A stretch of 64,000 nucleotides of DNA, from assembly GCA_015075165.1 (NCBI GenBank), contig JABTUY010000004.1, positions 186,001-250,000 on the forward strand, given 5' to 3'. Each line of letters opens with the position of its first letter. Positions within the stretch are counted from its first letter, which is position 1. Positions 50,478-59,098 of the stretch are shown piece after piece. The notes beneath the pieces were generated by a model that searched no databases, had not been told where the DNA came from, and saw nothing but the letters and a program-made list of their open reading frames with translations. Position numbers and translations under genes: made by a program. This DNA is from Ideonella sp. (GTDB lineage Bacteria; Pseudomonadota; Gammaproteobacteria; Burkholderiales; Burkholderiaceae_C).

Positions 50478-51793
50478 ACGCGCTCGAGCTGACCGCGCTG
50501 ATCTTCGGCAGCATGCTGGTGCTGATGGCGATCCGCATCCCGATCGCCGTCAGCATGTTCGGCGCCGGCACGCTGGGCTACGTGGTGCAGACCGGCTGGC
50601 TGCCGTTCGCCAACTTCCTGAACACCGAGGCGTTCGCGCGCTTCGCCAGCTACGACCTGTCGGTGATTCCGCTGTTCATCCTGATGGGCAACTTCGCCAC
50701 CAAGGGCGGCATCAGCAAGGCGCTGTTCGAGTTCGCCGCCGCGGTGATGGGCCGCTTCAAGGGCGGACTGGCGATGGCCTCGCTGCTGGCGTGCGCCGCG
50801 TTCGGCGCGATCAGCGGCTCGTCGGTGGCCACCGCGGCCACCATCACCGGCGTGGCGCTGCCCGAGATGCGGCGCCACGGCTACTCGGGGCGGCTGGCCA
50901 CCGGCACGCTGGCCGCCGGCGGCACGCTGGGCATCCAGCTGCCGCCGTCGATCGTGCTGGTGATCTACGCCATCCTCACCGAGCAGAACATCAGCAAGCT
51001 GTTCGCCGCCGCGGTGGTGCCGGGCCTGATCGCGATGGCCGGCTACATGATCGCGGTGTCGATCTACGTGCGGCTGGTGCCCGGCCACTCGCCGGCCGTG
51101 GAAGACGCGCCGCCGCCGCTGACCTGGCACGCGATCGTCGGCGTGCTGCCGATCGTCGGCATCTTCGTGCTGGTGTTCGGCGGCATCTACGGCGGCCTGT
51201 TCACGCCCACCGAGGGTGCCGCGGTCGGCGCGACGACCACCTTCCTGACCGCGCTGTTCAAGGGCGAGATGACGCTGCCGAAGTTCGCCGAATGCTTCTA
51301 CGGCACCGCCGCCAGCGCGGCGATGATCTTTTTCATCTTCATCGGCGCCGACCTGATGAACTCGGCGCTGGCGCTGACGCAGGTGCCCAACCAGCTCGCG
51401 GCCTTGGTCGGCGGCTGGGGGCTGGCGCCGCTGCTGGTGGTGGTGGCGATCCTGCTGTTCTACGTGCTGCTCGGCGCGGTGATGGATGAACTGTCGATGC
51501 TGCTGCTGACGATCCCGATCTTCTTCCCGATCGTGATGGGGCTCGACTTCGGCATGCCGAAGGAGTCGGTGGCGATCTGGTTCGGCATCATGGTGCTGAT
51601 GACGGTGGGCTTCGGACTGATCGCGCCGCCGGTGGGGCTCAACGTCTACATCGTCAACGGCCTGTCCAAGGGCGTGTCGATGGGCGAGACCTACCACGGC
51701 GTGATGCCGTTCCTGATCAGCGACGTGGTGCGCACCACGCTGTTCCTGTTCTTCCCGATCATTCCGTTGTGGCTGGTGCAGTTCATCCGATGA
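50474..51793 (+). CDS. dctM: TRAP transporter large permease (DctM-like)
   Basis: 439 residues with about twelve membrane helices. Family landmarks include IRIPIAVSMFGAG, SVIPLFILMGNFATKGGIS, FGAISGSSVATAATI, GTLAAGGTLGIQLPPSIVLV and the C-terminal GFGLIAPPVGLNVYIVNGL. It is the sodium-coupled transport channel of the TRAP system. The ATG overlaps the dctQ stop by 4 bp. Followed by a 95-bp gap and the binding-protein gene. Confidence 0.95.
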   Translation: MNALELTALIFGSMLVLMAIRIPIAVSMFGAGTLGYVVQTGWLPFANFLNTEAFARFASYDLSVIPLFILMGNFATKGGISKALFEFAAAVMGRFKGGLAMASLLACAAFGAISGSSVATAATITGVALPEMRRHGYSGRLATGTLAAGGTLGIQLPPSIVLVIYAILTEQNISKLFAAAVVPGLIAMAGYMIAVSIYVRLVPGHSPAVEDAPPPLTWHAIVGVLPIVGIFVLVFGGIYGGLFTPTEGAAVGATTTFLTALFKGEMTLPKFAECFYGTAASAAMIFFIFIGADLMNSALALTQVPNQLAALVGGWGLAPLLVVVAILLFYVLLGAVMDELSMLLLTIPIFFPIVMGLDFGMPKESVAIWFGIMVLMTVGFGLIAPPVGLNVYIVNGLSKGVSMGETYHGVMPFLISDVVRTTLFLFFPIIPLWLVQFIR

Positions 51794-51888
51794 CGCCCGC
51801 GCGATCGGGCCCGGGCTAGGGAAAACCGTGACCGCCGGCAGCTCGACGGGCCGTTAAGGTGCCATCCCTTCCAGCAGGAGAACCCACG

Positions 51889-52932
51889 ATGAAACGCCGT
51901 ACCTTCGTGCGCGGCGCCGCGGCTGCCGCGGCGCTCGGCGCGCCGCCGCTGGCGGGCCTGGCCCAGCAAAGCGTGGTGCTGAAGTTCCACACCTTCATGG
52001 CGCCGATGAGCAACGTCTGGCTGACGATGCACCGGCCCTGGATGGAGAAGGTCGAGAAGGACTCCGGCGGCCGCATCAAGTTCGAGGCGTTCCCGGCGAT
52101 GCAGCTCGGCGGCACGCCGGTGCAGCTGTACGACCAGGCGCGCGACGGCGTGGTCGACATCGTGTGGACGCTGCCGGGCAACAACGCCGGACGCTTCCCG
52201 CGCATCGAGGCGTTCGAGCTGCCGTTCATGATGAACAACGCCGAGGCGACGTCGAAGGCCTACTGGGAGTACGTGCAGACGGTGGCGCCCGACGAGTTCA
52301 AGGAGACGCACGTGCTCGCGCTGCACGTGCACGGCCCCGGCATGTTCCACTCGGCCCCCAAGCTGATCAAGACGCACAGCGACCTCAAGGGCATGAAGGT
52401 GCGCGGCCCGACGCGGCAGATCACCAAGATGCTCGCGGCCGTGGGCGCCACGCCGGTGGGCATGCCGCTGCCGCGGATTCCCGATGCGCTGTCCAAGGGC
52501 ACGATCGATGCCTGCGTGATCCCCTGGGAGGTGGTGCCGTCGGTCAAGGTGCACGAACTCACCAAGTTCCACAGCGAGTTCGACGCCAACGGCCCGGCGT
52601 TGTACACCACCACGTTCGTGATGGCGATGAACAAGCCCAAGTACGAGAGCCTGTCGCCGGAGCTGAAGAAGGTGATCGACGCCAACTCCGGCCTCGCCAC
52701 CTCGGCCTGGCTCGGCAAGGTGCAGCAGGGCAACGACCCCAACGGGCGCAAGGCCGCGGTCGACCGCGGCAACACGCTCTACACGTTCCCGGATTCCGAG
52801 CGCAAGGAGTTCATCAAGCTGTCGGCCCCGGTACACGACGAGTGGGTGGCCGACCTGACCAAGCACGGCTTCGACGGCAAGAAGCTGCTGCAGACCGCGA
52901 AGGACCTGATCGCCAAGCACGGCAAGGCTTGA
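51889..52932 (+). CDS. dctP: TRAP transporter substrate-binding protein (DctP-like)
   Basis: 347 residues with a CAGGAG ribosome site before the ATG at 51889. The N-terminus MKRRTFVRGAAAAAALG has a twin-arginine and a hydrophobic stretch, so Tat export to the periplasm is likely. The mature protein has the DctP fold. Typical segments are KVRGPTRQITKMLAAVGATP, with the conserved carboxylate-binding Arg, and IPDALSKGTIDACVIPWEVV. It delivers a ligand to DctQM. It ends 48 bp before a strong terminator hairpin (52981-53005), which closes the operon. Confidence 0.93.
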   Translation: MKRRTFVRGAAAAAALGAPPLAGLAQQSVVLKFHTFMAPMSNVWLTMHRPWMEKVEKDSGGRIKFEAFPAMQLGGTPVQLYDQARDGVVDIVWTLPGNNAGRFPRIEAFELPFMMNNAEATSKAYWEYVQTVAPDEFKETHVLALHVHGPGMFHSAPKLIKTHSDLKGMKVRGPTRQITKMLAAVGATPVGMPLPRIPDALSKGTIDACVIPWEVVPSVKVHELTKFHSEFDANGPALYTTTFVMAMNKPKYESLSPELKKVIDANSGLATSAWLGKVQQGNDPNGRKAAVDRGNTLYTFPDSERKEFIKLSAPVHDEWVADLTKHGFDGKKLLQTAKDLIAKHGKA

Positions 52933-52980
52933 GCCCGCGGCGCGGCCTGCAAAGGCCGGCGCGGGTTGCATGCCAAACGA

Positions 52981-53005
52981 GAAGGGCGCCTCGACGGCGC
53001 TCTTC
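52981..53005 (+). terminator. Intrinsic terminator after dctP
   Basis: GAAGGGCGCC-TCGAC-GGCGCTCTTC forms a 10-bp stem (one G-T pair) with a 5-nt loop, followed by TTCGTTGG. It stands at the end of the TRAP operon. Confidence 0.75.
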
Positions 53006-53052
53006 TTCGTTGGTCGCGGCCGTTCTTCATGGGAAGTTGTGGGCCGGTTCCG

Positions 53053-53089
53053 TGAACGGCGGGTGAACGCACCGTTCAGCGGTGATTCA
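53053..53089 (+). promoter_or_regulatory. Two response-regulator-like boxes upstream of the gene at 53155
   Basis: Forward box TGAAC (53053) and TGAAC (53064) with 11-bp period; reverse box GTTCA (53074) and ATTCA (53085), also 11 bp apart. The same pair of boxes occurs at 63507-63543 beside a response-regulator operon. Direct repeats with 11-bp period are typical of OmpR/PhoB-family regulators. The small gene at 53155 is the likely target. Confidence 0.55.
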
Positions 53090-53154
53090 TCGCCGCGCGG
53101 CCAGACTGAACGCGCAGTCGATGTCGACTGAGCCACCCGTCTGAGGATCCCATC

Positions 53155-53448
53155 ATGAAGTCGACCCTTGTTCTCGCATCGATCGCCTTGCTGGCCGTCG
53201 CCGCCAGCCCGTCCGCGCCGGCGCGCGACCACCGTGGTGACACGGCCGACACGGGCCGAACCAGCCGCTACGAACACGGCATGCGCGTGGTGTCGAACGC
53301 CGCGGCCGCAGGCGAACCCGGCCACGGCTGGCGCTATTTCTCCAATCCGGCGGCCCACCGCGCGGTGGTGATCAGCCCGAATGGCGAGTACTTCTTCAGC
53401 AGCGGCGAGGGCCTGCGGCTGGTGGCGACCACGCAACCCGGCGCCTGA
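53155..53448 (+). CDS. Small exported protein
   Basis: 97 residues with a GAGGAT site before the ATG at 53155. A signal peptide ends near APARD. The mature peptide of about 70 residues includes GHGWRYFSNPAAHRAVVISP and GEYFFSSGEGL, with no cysteines. No family recognised. It is a stand-alone gene. Its promoter region has boxes that match those of the PepSY/cytochrome b561/response-regulator locus at 62.4-64 kb, suggesting it belongs to that regulon. Function unknown; a small envelope-stress protein is one possibility. Confidence 0.7.
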   Translation: MKSTLVLASIALLAVAASPSAPARDHRGDTADTGRTSRYEHGMRVVSNAAAAGEPGHGWRYFSNPAAHRAVVISPNGEYFFSSGEGLRLVATTQPGA

Positions 53449-53514
53449 CACGCGGCGCGCCGCCTGACCGGGCGGCGCGTCATCTCATCCGGCGGCGCGC
53501 CGCCTTGTCCGGCA

Positions 53515-53762
53515 ACGCGCCGGGGTGCGACGGCGCCGAAGCGTTCCAACCCCAGCTCCACCCAGCCGCCGGGCCGGCGCAGCAGGAACAACGCCTCCAA
53601 CCCGATGCGTTGCGCCAGCGCCAATCCGTCGGTGGGGCCCGCAACCAGCAGCGCGGTGGCCCAGGCATCGGCGCTCATGCCGTCGCACGCCAGCACGGTG
53701 ATCGAGGCCACTTCGTTGCGCACCGGCGCGGCGCGGGTCCATCGTGTCACCGGCAGGCGAGC
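53515..53762 (-). pseudogene. Decayed fragment of apbE (FAD:protein FMN transferase)
   Basis: Only the C-terminal third of ApbE is recognisable: RNEVASITVLACDGMSADAW, then ATALLVAGPTDGLALAQ and LEALFLL, matching the conserved C-terminal region. The preceding family motif (HTIDPRTG-like) appears as GDTMDPRR in a different frame, so at least one frameshift is present. The N-terminal two thirds, including the FAD-binding site, are absent. It lies in the 490-bp gap 53449-53938, which otherwise holds nothing I can identify. The frame stays open by chance because of high GC content. Confidence 0.7.
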
Positions 53763-53938
53763 CGATGCTGCATCACGCCCGGCCAATGCCGCACTCGCCG
53801 AAGTAGACGAGCCGAGCGGGTCATGACCGTTCGTCATGACCGAAATAGCCGCCAGGGCCTGGGCGCGCCCGCGACCACTTCCTACGATCTCGGCCATTGG
53901 TCCACCCCCGTGCCCGTGAACACCAGGAGAGCTACCCC

Positions 53939-54925
53939 ATGCGCGAACCGCCCCCCTGCCAGCAACGCCGTCAGCTACTCGCGGTGGTGGCCTCTTTGCC
54001 GCTCGCTCACGCCGGCGTCGCCTGGGCGCAGGAGTACCCCAGCAAGCCGGTGACCTTCATTGTCTCCTTCCCTCCGGGCAGCGGTGCCGACACCACGGCG
54101 CGCCTGTACACGCGGCGCATGCAGGATCTCACCAGGCAGACCTTCATCGTCGAGAACCGTCCGGGCGCCAACAGCTTTCTGGCGGCGCAGGCCGTGGCCA
54201 GGGCCAACCCGGACGGCTACACCCTCTTTTACGCGAGCAACTCGCCCGTCGCGGTGAACGCGGTGCTGTTCAAGAAGCCGCCGTACGACCCGGTGGCCGA
54301 CTTCGCGCCGGTGGCGCGCGCCTCGCGCGCCACCAACCTCGTGGTGGTGTCGGCGTCCTCGCCGTACAAGACGGTTGCAGAGCTGCTCGCCGCGGCGAAG
54401 AAGCAGCCGAAGGCGCTGAGCTACGCGTCGGGGTCGGCAAGCTACCAGATTGCCACCGAGCTGTTCGCCGAGATGGCCGGCGTCGAACTGCTGCACGTGC
54501 CGTACAAGGGCGCGGCGCCGGCGCTGGTGGACACCGCCGCGGGCGTCGTGCAGTTCGCGATCGCCGACATCTCGGCCGCGCTGCCGCTGATCCACGGTCA
54601 TCGACTGCGTGCGCTGGCCGTGACTTCCGACAAGCGCCACACCGCGCTGCCTGAAGTGCCGACGGCGGCCGAGGCCGGCGTCAAGGGCTACGAGTTCTAC
54701 AACTGGACGGGCCTGTTCGCGCCGGCCAAGACGCCGCCAGCGGTGATCGACAAGCTGGCCAAGCTGATGCAGCAGATCACCGCCGAGCCCGAGACCGCGG
54801 CGTTCCTGACCAAGCTCGGCGGCGAGATCTACCCCGGCGGCCCGCAGAAGTTTCGCCGCTATCAGCTGGCCGAGATCGAGCAGTGGAGGCGCGCGGCCAA
54901 GCGCGCCGGCATCGAACCCGAGTGA
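53939..54925 (+). CDS. Tripartite tricarboxylate transporter substrate-binding protein (TctC/Bug family)
   Basis: 328 residues with an AGGAG ribosome site before the ATG at 53939. A signal peptide ends near VAWAQ. The mature protein has the Bug fold: YPSKPVTFIVSFPPGSGADTTARL near residue 33, NRPGANSFLAAQAVARANPDGYT, and HVPYKGAAPALVDTAAGVVQ. It is a periplasmic binding protein for a carboxylic acid. No TctA/TctB genes are nearby, as is common for the many Bug proteins of Burkholderiales. It lies 10 bp upstream of the frameshifted acyl-CoA dehydrogenase, so the ligand is probably the acid degraded by this operon. Confidence 0.92.
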   Translation: MREPPPCQQRRQLLAVVASLPLAHAGVAWAQEYPSKPVTFIVSFPPGSGADTTARLYTRRMQDLTRQTFIVENRPGANSFLAAQAVARANPDGYTLFYASNSPVAVNAVLFKKPPYDPVADFAPVARASRATNLVVVSASSPYKTVAELLAAAKKQPKALSYASGSASYQIATELFAEMAGVELLHVPYKGAAPALVDTAAGVVQFAIADISAALPLIHGHRLRALAVTSDKRHTALPEVPTAAEAGVKGYEFYNWTGLFAPAKTPPAVIDKLAKLMQQITAEPETAAFLTKLGGEIYPGGPQKFRRYQLAEIEQWRRAAKRAGIEPE

Positions 54926-54934
54926 GAGACGCGC

Positions 54935-56097
54935 ATGAACTTCCAACTCGACGAACAGCAGCGCGCGCTGCAGGACACGGCACGCAAGTTCGCGCAGGCC
55001 GAACTGCCGGCGCTGGCACGCAAGCTCGAAGAGGCGCGCGAGCCGCTGCCGCACGAGTGGGTCAAGCGCTATGCGGAGATGGGCTTTCTCGGCATCAACC
55101 TGCCCGAGGCCTATGGCGGCGGCGGCATGACGCACCTCGACGCGGTGCTGGTGCTCGAAGAGTTCGCGAAGATCTCGGGCGCGGTGGCCGCGCCGATCTT
55201 CGAGTCGTGCTTCGGCCCGGCACTGGCGGTGCAGCGCTACGCGGACGAGCCGCTGAAGCAGCGCGTGCTGCGCGCCGTGTGCGCGGGCGACATGATGGTC
55301 GCCGTCAGCATGAGCGAGCCGGGCGCCGGCTCGGCACTGACCGACCTGAAGACGCGCGGCGTTATCGAAGGCGACACGGTCGTGCTCGAGGGGCAGAAGC
55401 GCTGGTGCTCGGGCGCCGGCCACGCCGAGGGCTACCTCGTCTACTGCCGGCTCTCTGACGCGCCGGGCGCGGCGTCGATCGGCGCGGTGTTCGTCGACAA
55501 GGGCACGCCGGGCATAAGCTTCGGCAAGCGCGACTATTTGATGGGCTTTCGCAGCACGCACCACGCCGACATCTTCTTCGACGGCGCGCGCGTGCCGGCG
55601 AGCCAGATCGTGGTGCCAGAGGCGGCTTCAAGAAGCTGATGGAGGCGTTCGACCTCGAGCGCTGCGGCAACACCACGATGTCGCTCGGCCTGGCGCAAAG
55701 CGCGTTCGACGACGTCGTGCGCTACATCCAGGAGCGGCGCGCGTTCGGCCGCGAACTGGCCGACTTCCAGGCCGTGCAGTTGAAGATCGCCGAGATGGCG
55801 ATGAAGCTCGAAGCCGCCCGGCTGCTGCTATATCGCGCGGTGGTCAACGCCGCCGACGGGCTGCCCTCGCTGGCCGACAGCTCGATCGCCAAGTGCTACG
55901 CCAACGAGATGGTGCGCGAGGTGTGTATCCAGTCGATGCAGTTGATGGGCGGCTACGGCTACAGCACCGAGTACGACATGGAACACCGTGTGCGCGACAG
56001 CTTCGGCTGGGGTCTTGCCGGCGGTGCCATCGACATCCAGAAGATCAACATCGCCGGCGCCGTGCTCGGGCGTCGCTTCGACCAGCGGCGGGCCTGA
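54935..56097 (+). pseudogene. Acyl-CoA dehydrogenase interrupted by a frameshift
   Basis: Frame 1 (54935-55639) gives the N-terminal 234 residues (MNFQLDEQQRALQDTARKFA ... RVPASQIVVPEAASRS). Frame 3 (55639-56097) gives the remaining part (LERCGNTTMSLGLAQSAFDD ... MGGYGYSTEYDMEHRVRD). Together they make a normal ~387-residue acyl-CoA dehydrogenase. Around 55620 the sequence CCAGAGGCGGCTTC lacks one G relative to the expected CCAGAGGGCGGCTTC (EGGFKK). Restoring it joins the two parts. It may be a real mutation or a base-calling error in a G run; the downstream operon looks intact. TGA and ATG overlap (TGATG) at the break. Confidence 0.85.
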
Positions 56098-56108
56098 AGG
56101 TCAAGGCC

Positions 56109-57347
56109 ATGCCGACTTCAACGACGACGATCGCGCCGCGCCAGGGGCCGCTGGTCGGCCTGCGCGTGATCGATCTGACGCGCGTCTACGCGGGCCCCTC
56201 GTGCACGCAGATCCTGGCCGACCATGGCGCCGACGTGATCAAGATCGAGCCGCCGGCGGGCGACGAGACGCGCGACTGGGGCGCCAAGCTGCCGGACGAC
56301 CGCTCGAGCTACTTCGATGGCCTGAACCGCAACAAGCGAACCATCGCGCTCGACCTGAGCAAGGCGCCGGCCAAGGCGCTGCTGCTGCGTTTGCTCGACG
56401 GCACCGATGTGATGGTGCACAACTTCAAGCTCGGCACGCTGATCAAATGGGGGCTCGGCTATGCCGACGTGCTGAGCCAGCGCTACCCGCGGCTGATCCA
56501 GTGCACGATCACCGGCTTCGGCGACACCGGCCCGCTGGCGGGCATGCCGGGCTACGACGTGGTGGTGCAGGGCTTCTCGGGGCTGGCGTCGATCAACGGC
56601 GAGGCCGGCAGCACCGGTACCAAGATCGGCCTGCCGCTGGTCGATCACGCCACCGGGCTGTCGGCAGTCAACGCGATCCTGATGGCGCTGTACGAACGCG
56701 AGCGCAGCGGCCGCGGCCAGCACGTGGGGGTGACGCTGTTCAACACGGCGCTGGTGATGACGCACCCCGCCAGCGCCGCCTGGATGGCCAGCGGCAAGGT
56801 GCCGCGCCCCACCGGCAACGCCGAGGCCTGGACCGCACCCTATGGCGCCTACCCCTGCACCGACGGCCATGTCTTCACCGGCGCGGGCAACGATCGCACC
56901 TTCGCCAAGCTGTGCAGCGCGCTTGGCGCGCCCGAGATCGCCGCCGACCCGCGTTTTGCGAGCAACGCCGATCGTGTGGCGCATCGCGCCGCACTCGACG
57001 AGGCGATCGCCGCGCGCACGAGGCAGCACGCCGCCGAAGCGCTGTCGATGCGGTTGCTGCAAGCGGGCATCGCGGCCGGCCCGTTCCTCGACATCGAACA
57101 GGCGTTCACGCATCCGCAGACGGCGGCCAACGGCATGCTCGTCGACACCGGCGAGTTCAAGGGGCTTGGGCTGCCGCTGCGCTTTCTGCGCACGCCCGGC
57201 GCGATCCGCCTCGCGCCGCAACCCTTCGCGGCGCAGACCGACGAGGTGCTGGCCGAGTTCGGCGTCAGCGATGCCGACAAGCGTGCGCTCGAAGACAGCG
57301 GCGCGCTGCTGCGCCAGCGCGTGCGCTCCGCGGGTGGGCCGGCATGA
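56109..57347 (+). CDS. CaiB/BaiF-family CoA transferase
   Basis: 412 residues, class III CoA transferase. Landmarks: LRVIDLTRVYAGPSCTQILA, GADVIKIEPPAGDETR, LNRNKRTIALDL, and PGYDVVVQGFSGL, in which Asp150 aligns with the catalytic aspartate. The C-terminus has the usual GLPLRFLRTPG. It moves CoA between organic acids, probably activating the acid delivered by the TctC-type protein. ATG at 56109, 12 bp after the dehydrogenase. Its TGA overlaps an ATG (ATGA) that opens a 21-codon mini reading frame leading to the enoyl-CoA hydratase gene. Confidence 0.93.
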   Translation: MPTSTTTIAPRQGPLVGLRVIDLTRVYAGPSCTQILADHGADVIKIEPPAGDETRDWGAKLPDDRSSYFDGLNRNKRTIALDLSKAPAKALLLRLLDGTDVMVHNFKLGTLIKWGLGYADVLSQRYPRLIQCTITGFGDTGPLAGMPGYDVVVQGFSGLASINGEAGSTGTKIGLPLVDHATGLSAVNAILMALYERERSGRGQHVGVTLFNTALVMTHPASAAWMASGKVPRPTGNAEAWTAPYGAYPCTDGHVFTGAGNDRTFAKLCSALGAPEIAADPRFASNADRVAHRAALDEAIAARTRQHAAEALSMRLLQAGIAAGPFLDIEQAFTHPQTAANGMLVDTGEFKGLGLPLRFLRTPGAIRLAPQPFAAQTDEVLAEFGVSDADKRALEDSGALLRQRVRSAGGPA

Positions 57348-57409
57348 GCGCGCACGGCCGCTCCGAAGCGCTGATGTCGCAGCGTGGAGCGCGCAGGGTT
57401 GTGGAGTGA
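57344..57409 (+). CDS. Possible 21-codon coupling leader between CoA transferase and hydratase genes
   Basis: ATG at 57344 overlaps the CoA-transferase stop (ATGA), and its TGA (57407-57409) overlaps the GTG (57406) that starts the hydratase frame (GTGA). The product would be MSAHGRSEALMSQRGARRVVE. It may exist only to pass ribosomes from one gene to the next. No independent evidence of function. Confidence 0.35.
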   Translation: MSAHGRSEALMSQRGARRVVE

Positions 57410-58263
57410 ACCCCGCCCGACCGTCCGAAGGGGCTCATACCGGAGTGCGCCAGCCCGAAGGCGCTCCGGTAACTGCCGCCGGCGAGGAGGTCCTGTACGA
57501 CGTGCGTGGCCACGTTGCCTGGATCACGATCAACCGCCCGCAGCGCGCCAACGCGCTGACGATGAGCGGCCTGGAGGCGCTGGCGCGGCGCTTCGAACAG
57601 GCCGCCGACGACGCCGCGGTGCGTGTCGTCGTGCTCGCCGGTGCCGGCGGCGCCTTCTGCTCCGGCATCGACTTGAAGGCGGCGGCCGAGCTGCCCCCGG
57701 GCGAGCGTTTTCCTGCACCGATGCGCGGGCTGCAGCGCAACGTCTTCGAAGTGCTGCTCGAGCTGTACAAGCCGACGATCGCGAGCATCGAAGGTGCGTG
57801 CTTCGGCGCGGGCGTGGAACTGGCGATGGCCTGTGACCTGCGCATCGCCAGTGAGGCGGCGCACTTCGCGTGCCCCGAGGCCAAGGTGGGCATAGGCGCC
57901 AATTGCGCCGCGGTGCTGTTGCCGCGCCTGTTGCCGCGCCTGTTGCCGCGCGCGCTGGCGCTCGAGCTGCTGTACACCGGCCGCGTGCTCCAGAGCGCGC
58001 AGGCGCTGCAACTGGGCCTGTACAACCGCGTGGTGCCCGCCGACGCGCTGCTTGGCGCGACCACCGAGCTCGCCGAGGCGATTGCCGCCAACGCGCCACT
58101 GACCGTGCGCCGCATCAAGGAGGTCGCCGCCAAGGGCTGGGAGCTGCCGCTGCCGACGGCGCTGCGGCTGAACGTCGGCCCCGACCCGTATGCGAGCGAA
58201 GACCGGCTCGAAGGTGCGCGCGCTTTCGCCGAGAAGCGCGCGCCGGTGTTCAAGGAGCGTTGA
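57406..58263 (+). CDS. Enoyl-CoA hydratase/isomerase family protein
   Basis: 285 residues from the GTG at 57406; the conserved part begins near residue 35 (VLYDVRGHVAWITINRPQRA). Oxyanion-hole segments are GAFCSGIDLKAAAEL and EGACFGAGVELAMACDLRIA. The first 30 residues are Pro/Gly-rich, derive from a region with an imperfect inverted repeat (57441-57471), and may not be translated; a later GTG at 57445 is possible. Internal oddity: LLPRLLPRLLPR, a three-copy repeat of 4 residues. It hydrates enoyl-CoA in beta-oxidation. Together with PhaJ-like MaoC it would link fatty-acid or acid catabolism to PHA. Confidence 0.85.
   Translation: MNPARPSEGAHTGVRQPEGAPVTAAGEEVLYDVRGHVAWITINRPQRANALTMSGLEALARRFEQAADDAAVRVVVLAGAGGAFCSGIDLKAAAELPPGERFPAPMRGLQRNVFEVLLELYKPTIASIEGACFGAGVELAMACDLRIASEAAHFACPEAKVGIGANCAAVLLPRLLPRLLPRALALELLYTGRVLQSAQALQLGLYNRVVPADALLGATTELAEAIAANAPLTVRRIKEVAAKGWELPLPTALRLNVGPDPYASEDRLEGARAFAEKRAPVFKER
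57916..57951. repeat. 12-bp tandem repeat (3 copies) in the enoyl-CoA hydratase gene
   Basis: CTGTTGCCGCGC is repeated three times in frame (57916, 57928, 57940), encoding LLPR three times. It lies in the helix after the oxyanion region. Slippage expansion is likely, and copy number may vary between strains. Confidence 0.8.
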
Positions 58264-58271
58264 AGGCGCCG

Positions 58272-59072
58272 ATGGCCTTCGCTGTCGAGATGGTTCAACT
58301 TGGCCGGCAATGGCTGCGCGTCGGCCGCCAGCGAGGAGGCGGCCGCGCCGCGCCGCTGCTGCTGTTCAACGGGATCGGCGGCAACATCGAGCTGCTGGCG
58401 CCGATCACTGAATGGATGCCGCGGCGCGAGGTGATCACCTTCGACGTACCGGGCGTCGGCCATTCGCCGCTGCCGCCGCTGCCGTATCGGATGCGCGGCG
58501 TCGCGGGCCTGGCTGCCGGGCTTCTGGCGCACTACGGTCACGGGGTGGCCGACGTGATGGGCATCTCGTGGGGCGGCGCGGCGGCGCAGCAGTTCGCGCG
58601 CAGCCACCCGACGCTTTGCCGCCGGCTCGTGTTGTGCGCCACTGCCACCGGCGCGCTGATGGTGCCGAGCCACCCGCGCGTGGCCTGGAAGATGGCCACG
58701 CCGCGGCGCTTCGTCAGCCGCGACTACGCGCGACGAGTCGGCGGCGAAATCTACGGCGGCGACTTCCGGCGCCGCCCCGCGCTGACCGCGGGCGTGCTGA
58801 AGCACGTCAAGTGGCAGTCGCAGTGGGGCTACTACCTGCAGCTCGCCGCCGCCGCCGGCTGGACCAGCGTGCACTGGCTGCACCGGCTGGAGCAACCCAC
58901 GCTCGTGATGGCCGGAGCCGACGACCCGCTGGTGCCGCTCGTCAACGCGCGGCTGATGCACCGGTTGCTGCGCACGAGCGAGCTGAAGGTGTTCGACTGC
59001 GGACACCTGTTCCTGCTGACGCGGCCACAGCAGGCCGCACACGCGATCAACGAGTTCCTGGACCGTCCCTAA
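58272..59072 (+). CDS. phaZ: Intracellular medium-chain PHA depolymerase (PhaZ-like hydrolase)
   Basis: 266 residues, alpha/beta hydrolase. Conserved with the Pseudomonas PhaZ family: PLLLFNGIGGNIELL near residue 30, FDVPGVGHS, MGISWGGAAAQQF with Ser99 as nucleophile, GWTSVHWLHRLEQPTL, AGADDPLVPL with Asp218, and FDCGHLFLLT with His245. It releases 3-hydroxyacyl units from stored PHA. The ATG at 58272 is chosen; a TTG at 58260 overlapping the previous stop is an alternative. It lies directly between a hydratase and a MaoC hydratase gene, upstream of the PHA synthase. Confidence 0.85.
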   Translation: MAFAVEMVQLGRQWLRVGRQRGGGRAAPLLLFNGIGGNIELLAPITEWMPRREVITFDVPGVGHSPLPPLPYRMRGVAGLAAGLLAHYGHGVADVMGISWGGAAAQQFARSHPTLCRRLVLCATATGALMVPSHPRVAWKMATPRRFVSRDYARRVGGEIYGGDFRRRPALTAGVLKHVKWQSQWGYYLQLAAAAGWTSVHWLHRLEQPTLVMAGADDPLVPLVNARLMHRLLRTSELKVFDCGHLFLLTRPQQAAHAINEFLDRP

Positions 59073-59098
59073 CCGGTTCGCCCACCGAGGAGACCCGC

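Noticed and set aside
52940-52990. CCAAACGAG near 52975 as a further module heptamer
   Set aside because: Single imperfect copy without a partner 11 bp away and without a -10 at the required distance.
53334-53897. The 187-residue minus-strand frame as an intact gene
   Set aside because: Only the middle matches ApbE, the rest is unrelated, its end overlaps the small exported protein gene, and the DPR motif lies in another frame.
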